Shown: positions 40,629 through 50,488, counted from the stretch's first letter. The stretch: DNA of 64,000 bases from Vibrio agarivorans (GCF_030409635.1 NZ_JAUFQF010000004.1:654241-718240); one strand, 5' to 3'. The notes: generated by a model from the letters alone, not told the origin. Made by a program: numbers and translations.

Positions 40629-41087
40629 ATGGATATCCGTAAAATCAAAAAACTAATCGAGTTGGTTGAAGAATCTGGCATTGCAGAGCTAGAGATCTCT
40701 GAAGGTGAAGAATCAGTACGAATCAGCCGTAACGGCACAGCAGTACCTGCACCAGTTCAATACGCAGCAGCGCCAGCTCCAGTAGCCGCACCTGCGCCAG
40801 CAGCAGTTGAAGCACCTGCCGCTCCAGCAGCAGAAGCACCAGCCGCAGTTGCTGGCCATCAAGTTCTTTCTCCAATGGTCGGTACGTTCTACCGTGCGCC
40901 AAGTCCAGACGCAAAACCATTCATCGAGGTGGGTCAATCTGTGACTGCGGGCGAGACTATCTGCATTGTTGAAGCAATGAAGATGATGAACCAAATCGAA
41001 GCAGACAAAACAGGCGTGATCACTGCAATCCTAGCGGAAGACGGTCAAGCGGTAGAATTCGATCAACCTCTTGTTGTTATCGAATAA
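40629..41087 (+). CDS. accB: Biotin carboxyl carrier protein of acetyl-CoA carboxylase
   Basis: This 152-residue carrier has an N-terminal region, a long Ala/Pro linker (about residues 38-80) and a C-terminal biotinyl domain. The biotin-accepting Lys is in the EAMKMMN motif near residue 118. With AccC and AccA/AccD it makes malonyl-CoA. It precedes accC by 14 bp. Confidence 0.98.
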   Translation: MDIRKIKKLIELVEESGIAELEISEGEESVRISRNGTAVPAPVQYAAAPAPVAAPAPAAVEAPAAPAAEAPAAVAGHQVLSPMVGTFYRAPSPDAKPFIEVGQSVTAGETICIVEAMKMMNQIEADKTGVITAILAEDGQAVEFDQPLVVIE

Positions 41088-41101
41088 TCGAGGCCACTCT
41101 T

Positions 41102-42442
41102 ATGTTAGATAAAGTAGTAATTGCCAACCGAGGTGAAATTGCATTGCGTATCCTTCGCGCATGTAAAGAGCTCGGTATTAAAACAGTCGCGGTTCACTCC
41201 ACCGCTGACCGTGACTTAAAGCACGTATTGCTGGCAGACGAAACCGTATGTATCGGTCCTGCTCGCGGTATCGACAGCTACCTGAACATTCCGCGCATTA
41301 TCTCTGCCGCTGAAGTGACGGGCGCAGTTGCGATTCACCCAGGCTACGGTTTCCTATCTGAAAATGCAGACTTTGCAGAGCAAGTAGAGCGTAGCGGCTT
41401 CATTTTTGTTGGCCCTAAAGCGGAAACCATTCGCATGATGGGTGACAAAGTGTCAGCGATCAACTCAATGAAAAAAGCCGGTGTACCTTGTGTACCAGGT
41501 TCAGATGGCCCGCTAAACGATGACGAAGCCGTCAACAAAGCGCACGCTAAGCGTATCGGCTATCCAGTTATCATCAAGGCGTCTGGCGGCGGCGGCGGTC
41601 GTGGTATGCGTGTCGTGCGCAGCGAAGCTGACCTTGTTGAGTCTATCGCAATGACACGCGCAGAAGCAAAAGCAGCATTCAACAATGACATTGTTTACAT
41701 GGAAAAATTCCTAGAAAACCCTCGTCACGTTGAAGTTCAAGTCATTGCCGATGGCCAAGGTGGTGCGATTCACTTAGGTGAACGTGACTGTTCAATGCAG
41801 CGCCGTCACCAAAAAGTGGTTGAAGAAGCACCAGCACCGGGCATTACCGCAGAAATGCGTAAATACATCGGTGAGCGTTGTACTCGTGCATGTATCGAGA
41901 TCGGCTACCGTGGTGCAGGTACATTTGAGTTCCTGTATGAAAACGGCGAATTCTACTTCATCGAGATGAACACCCGTATTCAGGTAGAGCACCCAGTAAC
42001 AGAGATGGTTACCGGCGTTGACCTTATCAAAGAGCAACTGCGTGTTGCTGCCGGCCAACCGCTCTCTTTCACACAAGATGACATCAAGATCAGCGGCCAC
42101 GCTATCGAGTGTCGTATTAATGCTGAAGACCCCGTTCGTTTCCTACCTTCACCGGGTAAGATTGAGCGCTTCCATGCTCCTGGCGGTATGGGCGTTCGTT
42201 GGGAATCACACATCTACACAGGCTACACCGTGCCACCGCACTACGATTCAATGGTCGGTAAGCTAATTACCTTCGGTGAGAACCGTGACGTCGCGATTGC
42301 ACGCATGCGTAATGCACTAAGTGAGATGATTGTTGAAGGCATCAAAACCAATGTTCCTCTACAAGAAGAGATCATGGCGGATGAGAACTTCCAACACGGT
42401 GGCACCAACATCCACTACCTCGAGAAAAAGCTTGGTCTTTAA
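41102..42442 (+). CDS. accC: Biotin carboxylase subunit of acetyl-CoA carboxylase
   Basis: This 446-residue ATP-grasp enzyme carboxylates the biotin on AccB. The glycine-rich loop [13 protein letters not shown], the biotin/bicarbonate-site segment [13 protein letters not shown] and [16 protein letters not shown] are all present. It forms an operon with aroQ and accB and ends at a hairpin. Confidence 0.98.
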   Translation: MLDKVVIANRGEIALRILRACKELGIKTVAVHSTADRDLKHVLLADETVCIGPARGIDSYLNIPRIISAAEVTGAVAIHPGYGFLSENADFAEQVERSGFIFVGPKAETIRMMGDKVSAINSMKKAGVPCVPGSDGPLNDDEAVNKAHAKRIGYPVIIKASGGGGGRGMRVVRSEADLVESIAMTRAEAKAAFNNDIVYMEKFLENPRHVEVQVIADGQGGAIHLGERDCSMQRRHQKVVEEAPAPGITAEMRKYIGERCTRACIEIGYRGAGTFEFLYENGEFYFIEMNTRIQVEHPVTEMVTGVDLIKEQLRVAAGQPLSFTQDDIKISGHAIECRINAEDPVRFLPSPGKIERFHAPGGMGVRWESHIYTGYTVPPHYDSMVGKLITFGENRDVAIARMRNALSEMIVEGIKTNVPLQEEIMADENFQHGGTNIHYLEKKLGL

Positions 42443-42466
42443 TTAGACACTAGCAACCTTGTTATA

Positions 42467-42496
42467 AAATGCTCACTACCTAGTGGGCATTTTTTA
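42467..42496 (+). terminator. Terminator of accBC
   Basis: AAAATGCTCACTA and TAGTGGGCATTTT form a stem (one G-U pair) around CC, followed by TTT and an AT-rich tract. Confidence 0.85.
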
Positions 42497-42591
42497 TATC
42501 AATTGAAAACCATGGTAGGTATCTGGCTTTGGTCTCCCTCGCCATATCTGCTAAACTCTGCGCAAAATTCCTACTCATATGAGCGATGACC

Positions 42592-43479
42592 ATGCCTTGG
42601 ATTCAAATCAAACTCAACGCGACGAACACTAACGCGGAACAAATCGGCGACATGCTAATGGAAGAGACTGGCGCTCTTTCTGTCACTTTCTTAGACGCGC
42701 ACGATACCCCCGTCTTTGAACCGCTACCTGGTGAGACCCGCCTTTGGGGTGATACCGACATTCTGGCGCTTTATGATGCAGAAGCCGACACCGCATTGAT
42801 CCTTGAGCAGATGACCAACAGTGGTCTACTCGCTGAAAATTTTGCCCACAAGGTTGAGCAACTGGAAGATAAAGACTGGGAACGCGAGTGGATGGATAAC
42901 TTCCACCCAATGAAGTTTGGTGAGCGTTTATGGATCTGCCCAAGCTGGCGAGATATCCCTGAGCCGGACGCTGTCAACGTTATGCTCGACCCAGGCCTCG
43001 CTTTTGGTACAGGCACACACCCAACAACCGCGCTTTGCCTTGAGTGGCTAGAAGGCTTAGATCTTAGCGGTAAAACCGTGATCGACTTTGGCTGTGGCTC
43101 TGGCATTTTGGCTATTGCTGCGATCAAACTCGGCGCAGCAAAAGTCATCGGGATCGACATTGATCCTCAAGCTCTATTGGCTTCAAAAGACAATGCTCAG
43201 CGCAATGGTGTTGCTGACCAACTTGAGGTATTCCTTCCTCAAGATCAACCACAGGATCTGATTGCGGATGTGGTTGTGGCGAATATTCTTGCAGGCCCGC
43301 TGCGCGATCTCTCTTCGATCATTAAAGGTCTTGTTAAGCCACAAGGTGTTCTTGCCATGTCTGGTGTACTGGATACGCAAGCGGAAGATGTGGCGAACTA
43401 CTACCGCGATGAACTAACGCTCGATCCGATTGCCGAACAGAGTGAATGGTGTCGCATCTCTGGTAAGAAAAACGCATAA
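42592..43479 (+). CDS. prmA: Ribosomal protein L11 methyltransferase
   Basis: This 295-residue SAM-dependent methyltransferase acts on ribosomal protein L11. The SAM motif [15 protein letters not shown], the segment GTGTHPTT and [10 protein letters not shown] are present. I chose ATG at 42592, giving the family start [11 protein letters not shown] and better spacing from the GAG ribosome site, over ATG at 42586. It sits between accC and dusB, as in other Vibrio and enteric genomes. Confidence 0.96.
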   Translation: MPWIQIKLNATNTNAEQIGDMLMEETGALSVTFLDAHDTPVFEPLPGETRLWGDTDILALYDAEADTALILEQMTNSGLLAENFAHKVEQLEDKDWEREWMDNFHPMKFGERLWICPSWRDIPEPDAVNVMLDPGLAFGTGTHPTTALCLEWLEGLDLSGKTVIDFGCGSGILAIAAIKLGAAKVIGIDIDPQALLASKDNAQRNGVADQLEVFLPQDQPQDLIADVVVANILAGPLRDLSSIIKGLVKPQGVLAMSGVLDTQAEDVANYYRDELTLDPIAEQSEWCRISGKKNA

Positions 43480-43513
43480 ATACTCAAAAATGGACTAATT
43501 GTTTGAATTTCAT

Positions 43514-43535
43514 ACAATTTAACAAAACAAATTGT
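43514..43535. repeat. Inverted repeat upstream of dusB-fis
   Basis: ACAATTT and AAATTGT are perfect arms around AACAAAAC, in an AT-rich tract about 20 bp upstream of the dusB-fis -35 region. It could be a Fis, H-NS or other regulator contact, or an UP-like element. Confidence 0.4.
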
Positions 43536-43554
43536 AAATGCTCAAATATTAGTC

Positions 43555-43590
43555 TTTTCACACAGCGAAAAAAACCGTAAAATGCGCGCC
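43555..43590 (+). promoter_or_regulatory. dusB-fis promoter with GC-rich discriminator
   Basis: TTTTCA (43555-43560) and TAAAAT (43578-43583) are 17 bp apart, and the -10 is followed at once by GCGCGCCC. A GC-rich discriminator is the mark of stringently controlled promoters such as fis in E. coli. Transcription would begin near 43590. Confidence 0.7.
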
Positions 43591-43618
43591 CTTGCTGGTA
43601 CAGAACTGTGATGTCGTT

Positions 43619-44587
43619 TTGAAAATCGGAAACCACCAACTTAAAAACAAACTTATCGTTGCGCCTATGGCGGGTGTAACAGATAGACCTTTTCGTGAGT
43701 TGTGTCTCCGATATGGTGCGGGTATGGCTGTCAGTGAAATGATGTCTGCAAACCCTAAACTATGGAAAACGGCGAAGTCACAGCAGCGTATGGTACATGA
43801 AGGCGAATCGGGCATTCGCTCTGTACAAATTGCTGGCTCTGACCCTCAGCTAATGGCGGATGCGGCGCAATTTAGTGTTGAGAACGGTGCACAAATCATC
43901 GATATCAACATGGGTTGCCCGGCAAAGAAAGTGAATAAGAAGCTTGCAGGCTCAGCACTGCTGCAATATCCAGAGATTATTGAGGACATCCTCAAAGCTG
44001 TGGTGAATGCGGTTTCGGTGCCTGTAACTCTGAAAACTCGCACAGGTTGGGATCCAGAGAACAAAAACTGTGTCCACATCGCTAAGCTCGCACAAGATTG
44101 CGGCATACAAGCCCTCGCCCTTCACGGTCGAACTAAAACTTGTATGTATAAAGGCGAAGCTGAATACGACAGCATCAGAGCGGTTAAGCAAGCGATCTCT
44201 ATCCCTGTCATCGCCAATGGTGATATTGACAGCCCAGAGAAAGCAAAGCACGTGCTAGATTACACTGGCGCAGATGCTCTGATGATCGGCCGACCTGCCC
44301 AAGGTCGTCCATGGATTTTCCAAGAAATCCAACACTATTTGGAAAACGGCACCACGATGCCAGAGCTTCCAACCGAGGAAGTAAAAGGCATCATGCTTGG
44401 TCACGTTCAAGCGCTTCATGAGTTTTATGGAGAGTATTTGGGCCCACGTATCGTGCGTAAGCACGTTGGTTGGTACCTAAAAGAGCATGAGCAAGTGAGT
44501 GAGTTTCGCCGTACCTTCAATGCCATCGAGGCAGCACCGCTGCAGATCGAAGCATTAGAAGGTTATTTTGATAACGTTGCATCATAA
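43619..44587 (+). CDS. dusB: tRNA-dihydrouridine synthase B
   Basis: This FMN-dependent enzyme reduces uridine to dihydrouridine in tRNA. The motifs [23 protein letters not shown] with the catalytic Cys, and [11 protein letters not shown] are present. I chose the TTG at 43619, which gives [19 protein letters not shown] and 322 residues (the E. coli protein has 321). A TTG at 43592 is also in frame, but it would start within a few bases of the predicted transcript start. No ATG is available and no strong Shine-Dalgarno is seen. It is in an operon with fis, 23 bp downstream. Confidence 0.93.
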   Translation: MKIGNHQLKNKLIVAPMAGVTDRPFRELCLRYGAGMAVSEMMSANPKLWKTAKSQQRMVHEGESGIRSVQIAGSDPQLMADAAQFSVENGAQIIDINMGCPAKKVNKKLAGSALLQYPEIIEDILKAVVNAVSVPVTLKTRTGWDPENKNCVHIAKLAQDCGIQALALHGRTKTCMYKGEAEYDSIRAVKQAISIPVIANGDIDSPEKAKHVLDYTGADALMIGRPAQGRPWIFQEIQHYLENGTTMPELPTEEVKGIMLGHVQALHEFYGEYLGPRIVRKHVGWYLKEHEQVSEFRRTFNAIEAAPLQIEALEGYFDNVAS

Positions 44588-44610
44588 TTAAGAGAAGAGC
44601 TAGACCGAAT

Positions 44611-44907
44611 ATGTTCGAACAAAATCTAACTTCAGAAGCTTTAACTGTTACTACAGTAACTTCACAAGATCAAATCACTCAGAAGCCACTACGCGACTCT
44701 GTTAAAGCATCTCTTAAAAACTACTTGGCACAGTTAAACGGCCAAGAAGTTACAGAACTATACGAATTAGTTCTAGCTGAAGTTGAACAGCCACTACTAG
44801 ACACCATCATGCAGTACACTCGCGGTAACCAAACTCGCGCAGCAACAATGATGGGTATCAACCGCGGTACTCTTCGCAAGAAGCTAAAAAAATACGGCAT
44901 GAACTAA
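44611..44907 (+). CDS. fis: DNA-binding protein Fis
   Basis: This 98-residue nucleoid protein has the length and near-identical C-terminus of E. coli Fis ([20 protein letters not shown]), with its helix-turn-helix. It bends DNA, activates rRNA promoters and shapes the nucleoid in fast growth. It is co-transcribed with dusB from the promoter at 43555-43590. Confidence 0.98.
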   Translation: MFEQNLTSEALTVTTVTSQDQITQKPLRDSVKASLKNYLAQLNGQEVTELYELVLAEVEQPLLDTIMQYTRGNQTRAATMMGINRGTLRKKLKKYGMN

Positions 44908-44929
44908 TCCACTTAGTGATTGTATTACC

Positions 44930-44958
44930 AAAGCCAAGCATCAACTGCTTGGCTTTTT
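44930..44958 (+). terminator. Terminator of dusB-fis
   Basis: AAAGCCAAGCA and TGCTTGGCTTT form an 11-bp stem around TCAAC, followed by TTTA. Confidence 0.92.
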
Positions 44959-45181
44959 TATTGCCTGTAAAAAGTGAGTCGAATACTCGCTCAACCGCTC
45001 TCAATGCTTAGTCTACTCATCATCAAATGACCAAAACATTAATTGTAAGCAAGTGTAAGAGCATGAGGTGCGTTCTATTTTAATACAACCTTAGAGTGAT
45101 AAAGTTCCTGAATAAAAATCACACAACGATAGAAAGAACGAATACAACGTCATTCCTAACTCAGCAAGGAGGCTAGTTATT

Positions 45182-45838
45182 ATGACTCATTGCCTTATTT
45201 TGAGCACAAACCCAAAACTGCACGAACCCGTAAAGCAGATACTTGAGCTTAGCTTTCCTGATTGGCGTATATGTCATGCTAAATCACTCTCTGAAGCAAT
45301 GCGCATCTACAAGCGTAACTTTGAGATCGTCCTATTTGATGATTGCACCCTTACCGCTCAAAGCTACCTTGGTTACTCCCCAAGCACCCATAGTGCGAAA
45401 TGGATTTTACTCAATCACAAATACAGCGACATCTGTGCAGAAGAGCACTTAAACCAAGGTTTTGATGGTTATATTGCCATGAGTGAAACCAACCTCGATC
45501 AACTCGTCTCCATTTGTCGCAGTGTTATGGAAGGCGAGCTTTGGTACAAACGCAGGGTGATCTCTGATGCCTTGAACTACTACCGAGAACAATCTAGACA
45601 CAAAGAAGCGACGCCTGACTTTCACCTATTCCATTTTGACTTCACCAAACGTGAGCGCGATCTTGCCCAACTGCTGTTACTTGGTTTTCGCAATCGAGAA
45701 ATCGCCGAACATCTCAACATCAGCATTCATACGGTAAAAACCCACGTGTCACACATTCTTAAAAAGTGCGGGGCAGAAAGCCGTAATGAGCTTTTAGTCA
45801 AGTTACATGAACAATTTCATACGACACAAACACATTAG
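45182..45838 (+). CDS. LuxR-family transcription regulator, CsgD/VpsT-like
   Basis: The 218-residue protein has a receiver-like N-terminal half and a GerE/LuxR helix-turn-helix (about residues 150-210: NREIAEHLNISIHTVKTHVS). The receiver lacks the acidic pair after strand 1 (LILSTNPKL), although Asp53 and Asp54 are at the phosphorylation-site position, so control by phosphorylation is doubtful. At residues 121-124 it has WYKR where the VpsT-type c-di-GMP motif is W[FLM][TS]R. A GGAGG ribosome site precedes the ATG. It lies just before a chaperone-usher pilus operon on the same strand and probably regulates it. Confidence 0.82.
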   Translation: MTHCLILSTNPKLHEPVKQILELSFPDWRICHAKSLSEAMRIYKRNFEIVLFDDCTLTAQSYLGYSPSTHSAKWILLNHKYSDICAEEHLNQGFDGYIAMSETNLDQLVSICRSVMEGELWYKRRVISDALNYYREQSRHKEATPDFHLFHFDFTKRERDLAQLLLLGFRNREIAEHLNISIHTVKTHVSHILKKCGAESRNELLVKLHEQFHTTQTH

Positions 45839-45963
45839 ACAAGATCACTCCAAATCAATACCTAGTTAAATATTGAATTCACTCATTTGCGCGATTCTTC
45901 TGTGAGTGAGCCGATCTAAGATCGTAATGCCCTTGGGGGGTTATATGATTTAAGGAGAAGATC

Positions 45964-46491
45964 ATGAAAAAGAGTTTAATTGCAATTGCTTTAATTTCAG
46001 TTCCCAGTATCGCTATGGCTAATTGGGGCTCAACTAATTTAGGTAGCTCCGCTACGGTCTTTGATGCTGACCGTAATGCCACTAGCTCCACCACATTTGA
46101 AGTGACAGCTACTGTGCCTAAAAAATGCGCTTTCACGCCAATTGGCGAGGTTAGTTTTGAGACATTAGGTAGCACAACAGCAGCTGAAGCAACATCATTT
46201 GATTTCTGGTGTAACAATCCAAACCGAAAAGCAAAAGTGAAATTTGATCATGGAAAGTTGAGTTCAAGTCGCTCTAATCACGATATTGCCTATTCAGTCA
46301 TGCTAGAGGGTGATCTGCCTAGTATTGCGCCAGCTAAACATGGGGGTCCAGACCGTGACTATGTAGCGGTGAAAGTCGGCTCTGGAGACACTGTAGCCCA
46401 AAATACTATTTTAGTTGTTCCTGACGCCAAAGGTTGGGAAGACGCCGGACTTTACAGTGACACCGTTACCGTGAATTTCAAAATTTTCTAA
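45964..46491 (+). CDS. Pilus subunit, spore coat U-like domain
   Basis: The product has 175 residues with a signal peptide ending near AMA-NWG. The mature protein starts with a flexible stretch able to act as a donor strand. It has a Cys pair (KKCAF and WCNN) and ends in GLYSDTVTVNFKIF, the pattern of spore coat U / archaic chaperone-usher subunits. It is first in a subunit-chaperone-usher-tip operon and is followed by a stem-loop, so it is probably the major subunit. The ribosome site AAGGAGA is strong. I cannot tell which pilus class it forms with certainty. Confidence 0.78.
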   Translation: MKKSLIAIALISVPSIAMANWGSTNLGSSATVFDADRNATSSTTFEVTATVPKKCAFTPIGEVSFETLGSTTAAEATSFDFWCNNPNRKAKVKFDHGKLSSSRSNHDIAYSVMLEGDLPSIAPAKHGGPDRDYVAVKVGSGDTVAQNTILVVPDAKGWEDAGLYSDTVTVNFKIF

Positions 46492-46503
46492 CTCGTAAGA
46501 AAT

Positions 46504-46530
46504 AACCGAGGAGCTCATAACTCCTCGGTT
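46504..46530 (+). other. Stem-loop between pilus subunit and chaperone genes
   Basis: AACCGAGGAG and CTCCTCGGTT form a perfect 10-bp stem around CTCATAA. No T-run follows. In other fimbrial operons such structures protect the subunit mRNA or attenuate downstream transcription; the same is inferred here. Confidence 0.65.
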
Positions 46531-46543
46531 GAGGTAAGACGTT

Positions 46544-47230
46544 ATGCATCTGATTATGCGATTATTTTTATGCTTATTTATCTCTATCCCAAATGCCTAC
46601 AGCTTCCAAGTTGAGCCTATGGTTCAGTGGTTATCGACACATGGTTCATCTGCTCAAGCAACCTACCACCTTCACAACCCTAGTCAATTAGATATACCTA
46701 TCGAAATTACCATACAGTCTCGCGATGTCACATCAGAAGGGGAAGAGGTTCTTACACCGGCTGACGATGATTTCATCATTATGCCTCCAATGGCATCCAT
46801 CGAAAAACACTCCTCACAAAGAGTTATCGTGCGGTACCTTGGTGGCAGTGAGCTTGAACAAGCACAATCATACAGAATCAATTTCAACCAATTACCTGTG
46901 GAAACAGATAGTGACAAAAACGGTGTCAAACTACTGATTAATTTTGGGAGTCTGGCTTTTGTTTCTCCGCATGGCAGTGAGCCTATACTCGACACACAAA
47001 TTATAAACGATGAGATCCTCATCTCTAACCAAGGGAATGGGGTGGCTGATCTTTCTGACTACTCAATCTCTGTATCAAATGCTAGCGAACATCAAAAGTT
47101 ATCTTGGTCTGATATTGCCGATTATCTAGACATCAGTTTCTTGGCTCCTCAACAATCAACAACGGTACAAATATCAGACTGGTACACATTCGAAGCTCCA
47201 ATTACTGCATTATCATTTGTAAAAGAATAA
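46544..47230 (+). CDS. Periplasmic pilus assembly chaperone
   Basis: This 228-residue protein has a signal peptide ending near NAYS-FQV. Two immunoglobulin-like domains follow. The first has the PapD-type pattern with conserved VIVRYLGG around residue 102 and the subunit-binding strand SYRINFNQLPV. It would fold subunits and hand them to the usher. It lies between the first subunit and usher genes. It is assigned from family pattern and position; sequence identity to well-known chaperones is low. Confidence 0.82.
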   Translation: MHLIMRLFLCLFISIPNAYSFQVEPMVQWLSTHGSSAQATYHLHNPSQLDIPIEITIQSRDVTSEGEEVLTPADDDFIIMPPMASIEKHSSQRVIVRYLGGSELEQAQSYRINFNQLPVETDSDKNGVKLLINFGSLAFVSPHGSEPILDTQIINDEILISNQGNGVADLSDYSISVSNASEHQKLSWSDIADYLDISFLAPQQSTTVQISDWYTFEAPITALSFVKE

Positions 47231-47239
47231 GTCGGCATA

Positions 47240-49627
47240 ATGAGAGCGTTGTTCTTGTTGATCGTGTTTCTTTTCAGCGCTTCATGCCAGGGGTGGGAAC
47301 TTGAATTACCAACCCAGATGGACAACGCCTACATAGGCGATTTAATCGTTCAGACTGATGGTACAAAAATAGTAGGAATCATTAAAACTAGCTTGGTCGA
47401 TATACTCACCCCATACCTAACCGAACAAGCGATATCAACCCTAAACACGATGCCAAACATTCTCAGTTTAAACTCGCTTGACGAGATAGGCATAGCCATT
47501 ATTTTTAACCCTCAGAGGCTGGATATCGAGCTGACTGTAAATAATACCCTCAAGAAAACACATGCCCTTTACATGGGACTAGATGGTATTCCAAAAAATT
47601 ACTCCTCTCCAACCGCCTGGAATTTACAGAATGCTCTGAATGCCTCTTCGACTACTGACAATGATAGTAATCATCGCCATTCTATTGAGGTGAACGGTGG
47701 TTTTAACTTGGGGGGCGTAGAAGGCATCAATGGAATTTATGCACTGTATGTTGATCAGAGTGACAATTCGACAAATGTTTATCGTGGCAGTAGTTATCTG
47801 TTTATTGATAAGCCAGAAAAGCCGTGGCGGCTCTCATTGGGGGACATCACCAGCAACTACTCCGGTCACTTAAGCAGCCTCAATCTTGGAGGGGTTAACT
47901 GGCGTTCTAGTTACAGTGAATTACAACCCTACAAAACACTGCGAACATCAGCGTCTCAAACCTTCGAACTTCAACAAAGTGCAGAGGTTGAGATTTTCGT
48001 GAATAACTCAAGAGCCGCGCGAACCAATCTTCCTCCGGGCAGGTATGATCTCAACAATCTACCACTAACAAGTGGGTCAAATGAAATTCGACTGGAAGTG
48101 ACTTATATCTCTGGAGAAACAGAAACACTGTTCTTCACTCAATTTTATAATAATGAGCTACTTAAGCCAGGGATCACAGAATATAGCCTAAGCATTGGTG
48201 TTGCATCTGACTTCTCACAAGATCAGTATAGCTACGACTCTGATCCTGTTATGACAGGGTATATCGAACATGGTCTCAATGATAGTTGGACGTTAGGGGG
48301 CAATATACTCACCCACAAGGAAGGCCAAATTGCCGGACTCTCTGTAATTAATGGTAACCGGTTTGGCAATATTGGTCTGCGATTGTCATCTGCGCTTTAT
48401 CAAAATGAGAGTGAGTTTGATAACGGCTGGGCCGCAAGTATTGACTACTCTCAACAAGTCTGGGGGTCGAGTGACTATCCAAACTTAAGATTGAGCCTTG
48501 AAACACTCAATCAATTTACTTCAACACCATGGTATGAAGAAAGCTATGTCACTGAAGACTCAATCAGGCTCGATTATACTTGGAATATTTGGGATGGTCT
48601 CGACTGGAACATTAGTTCAAGTTGGGTAGATCGCGCTGCTTTGTACATAGATATGGAGGGTGGTCGTGATGTCACTATCGACTCCTACCTGAGTTTACGC
48701 TTCAATAGTTTCTATATCCAAACAGGTGCAATACACCAATCTAGCAATCAAAACAAAGATGAAACCATTGGCTATATCAATGTTGATTATTATTTCAATC
48801 ATCTAAGTAGTGGCCACAGGCTGACAACCTCATACAATAGTCGCAACAAAAGCTACCGGGCTGAAGTGAGTCGCAATGCCAATGATTATGTGGGTGAATT
48901 TGGTTACTCATTATCCGGAGAGCACTATGAACTGTATGATCGCGCCAATGCTCGCCTCAATTACAATGCAAACCGCTGGCGCGGTGAGCTAAATGGTGAC
49001 TGGCGAAGCAATACTAGCGGCGATAACTCATGGGCAGGAAGAGCTACACTGAGTTCATCAATTACAGTTTCAGAGCAAGGATGGGGAACTCACCGCAGCT
49101 CGATTGGACCGCAAGCAATAGTAAAAGCTCACCCAACACTAGGGAGTAGTGCAATTGAAATTGGGAATGGTGCGGCAGGTAATGTCCAAGCTATTGCTTA
49201 CTCGAACCACTCAAATATCATTCGTCTTACCCGGGCACACGATATAAACGCAGTCACTTATACATCTCATGATGCCCCTCTCGGCTATGATCTTGGCCCC
49301 GGTCGTGTAGACATACGTCCAGGTAGTCTCACCACACACATCATAGAAGTTGGCTCCGATGCATCTAGAACCCTTATTGGCACTCTACTGTATCCTGATG
49401 GTAGTCCGGTATCGCTATTTAGAGGTCAAATTACTGCACCAAACGGGGAATCAAAAATACTCTTTACCAATAGGGCTGGCCGCTTCGCTCTAGAAGGTAT
49501 GAGCTCTGGTTTATATCACATTGATATCAATGGATACCGTGGTGAGATCACTATCGCTGACGATGCGCCCATACTCATTTACTTACAAAAGCCGCTCATT
49601 TTAAGTAACAAAGAGGAGGAAATATGA
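47240..49627 (+). CDS. Outer-membrane pilus usher
   Basis: This 795-residue protein has a signal peptide (MRALFLLIVFLFSASCQGWE). The usual usher organisation follows: an N-terminal domain, a long beta-barrel with a plug region (VEIFVNNSRAARTNLPPGRYDL) and C-terminal domains (GTLLYPDGSPVSLFRGQI and GRFALEGMSSGLYHID). At 795 residues it is slightly shorter than FimD/PapC. It would export and assemble the subunits. The start is 9 bp after the chaperone stop with a weak ribosome site, and its stop overlaps the next start. Confidence 0.88.
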   Translation: MRALFLLIVFLFSASCQGWELELPTQMDNAYIGDLIVQTDGTKIVGIIKTSLVDILTPYLTEQAISTLNTMPNILSLNSLDEIGIAIIFNPQRLDIELTVNNTLKKTHALYMGLDGIPKNYSSPTAWNLQNALNASSTTDNDSNHRHSIEVNGGFNLGGVEGINGIYALYVDQSDNSTNVYRGSSYLFIDKPEKPWRLSLGDITSNYSGHLSSLNLGGVNWRSSYSELQPYKTLRTSASQTFELQQSAEVEIFVNNSRAARTNLPPGRYDLNNLPLTSGSNEIRLEVTYISGETETLFFTQFYNNELLKPGITEYSLSIGVASDFSQDQYSYDSDPVMTGYIEHGLNDSWTLGGNILTHKEGQIAGLSVINGNRFGNIGLRLSSALYQNESEFDNGWAASIDYSQQVWGSSDYPNLRLSLETLNQFTSTPWYEESYVTEDSIRLDYTWNIWDGLDWNISSSWVDRAALYIDMEGGRDVTIDSYLSLRFNSFYIQTGAIHQSSNQNKDETIGYINVDYYFNHLSSGHRLTTSYNSRNKSYRAEVSRNANDYVGEFGYSLSGEHYELYDRANARLNYNANRWRGELNGDWRSNTSGDNSWAGRATLSSSITVSEQGWGTHRSSIGPQAIVKAHPTLGSSAIEIGNGAAGNVQAIAYSNHSNIIRLTRAHDINAVTYTSHDAPLGYDLGPGRVDIRPGSLTTHIIEVGSDASRTLIGTLLYPDGSPVSLFRGQITAPNGESKILFTNRAGRFALEGMSSGLYHIDINGYRGEITIADDAPILIYLQKPLILSNKEEEI

Positions 49628-50457
49628 TACGTCACAAGCTTACTCTTGCTTTCTTTTTCCTATTTATCCCGATGGCTTATGCTGATTGCCAACCAAGCTG
49701 GAACTTAACAGCGAGGGTGAATCAAGCTAAGTTCAACATTGAAACTAATTTTGCTCATTTACCCCTTGAGTTGGAAATCGATAAGGCTGCACTCGCTTGC
49801 AGCAAGCAATTGCTATTTCGTCCTGTCAGCTCTGGTCAGTTAGTGTTTCGCTCGCCAACAACGCAACTCCGCTATCAACTGTATGATAAACAGAGTCGCT
49901 CTTTGGCAAAACGAGACAACCAACATTTTGTCCTACCTGTAAAAGAAAGTATCACCCCCCTACTAGCCGCGATTGAAAATGGCGTTTTCTCATCGCCCGG
50001 ACGTTACACAAGCACGATTGCGATTACTAACTTGGAAGGCCATCAGCAAGTCAGTCAAATCCAGTTCGATATCCCTCCTATTGCATTATTGGGAATCGAG
50101 GGAGATAACCTACACACTCTGGTAAGCCGAAACACGCACTATGCTATTGACCTAGGCGACATCTACCCTGGCAAGAAACAGACTGTTCCCCTAATAATTA
50201 GGGCGAATACACCAGTCAAGTTAGAGGTTCAGAGCGAGAATAAAGGCCTGAAACACAAGAAAGGAGACCTCATATCTTATGAGTTATCGCTAAATAGAAA
50301 AGCATTCTCTCCAAGAAACAGTCATTCACTCTCAGTACTCACTAATAAGGATGGAAACCCAACCAAACTACCTATGACAATTAAAATTCTTGATGGTGCT
50401 TCAGCTCTCGCCGGAGAGTACACGGATCAAATAACGATCAAAATCAACGCGATTTAA
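49624..50457 (+). CDS. Candidate pilus tip adhesin / minor subunit
   Basis: The 277-residue product has a signal peptide ending near AYA-DCQ. It has two parts: an N-terminal region of about 150 residues with a Cys pair (DCQPSW and LACSKQ), then a C-terminal region ending in GEYTDQITIKINAI, like the subunit's last strand. The two-domain plan matches tip adhesins of archaic (sigma) chaperone-usher pili such as CsuE, though identity is not evident. Its ATG overlaps the usher stop by four bases, and a terminator follows. Confidence 0.68.
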   Translation: MIRHKLTLAFFFLFIPMAYADCQPSWNLTARVNQAKFNIETNFAHLPLELEIDKAALACSKQLLFRPVSSGQLVFRSPTTQLRYQLYDKQSRSLAKRDNQHFVLPVKESITPLLAAIENGVFSSPGRYTSTIAITNLEGHQQVSQIQFDIPPIALLGIEGDNLHTLVSRNTHYAIDLGDIYPGKKQTVPLIIRANTPVKLEVQSENKGLKHKKGDLISYELSLNRKAFSPRNSHSLSVLTNKDGNPTKLPMTIKILDGASALAGEYTDQITIKINAI

Positions 50458-50462
50458 TACTC

Positions 50463-50488
50463 AAAAGCTGGCCACCCCGCCAGCTTTT
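50463..50488 (+). terminator. Terminator of the pilus operon
   Basis: AAAAGCTGGC and GCCAGCTTTT form a perfect 10-bp stem around CACCCC, just after the last pilus gene. Confidence 0.85.

Noticed and set aside
40713..40994. Trp/Cys-rich open frame antisense to accB.
   Set aside because: It is the reverse image of the Ala/Pro linker codons of accB; the low complexity explains the composition.
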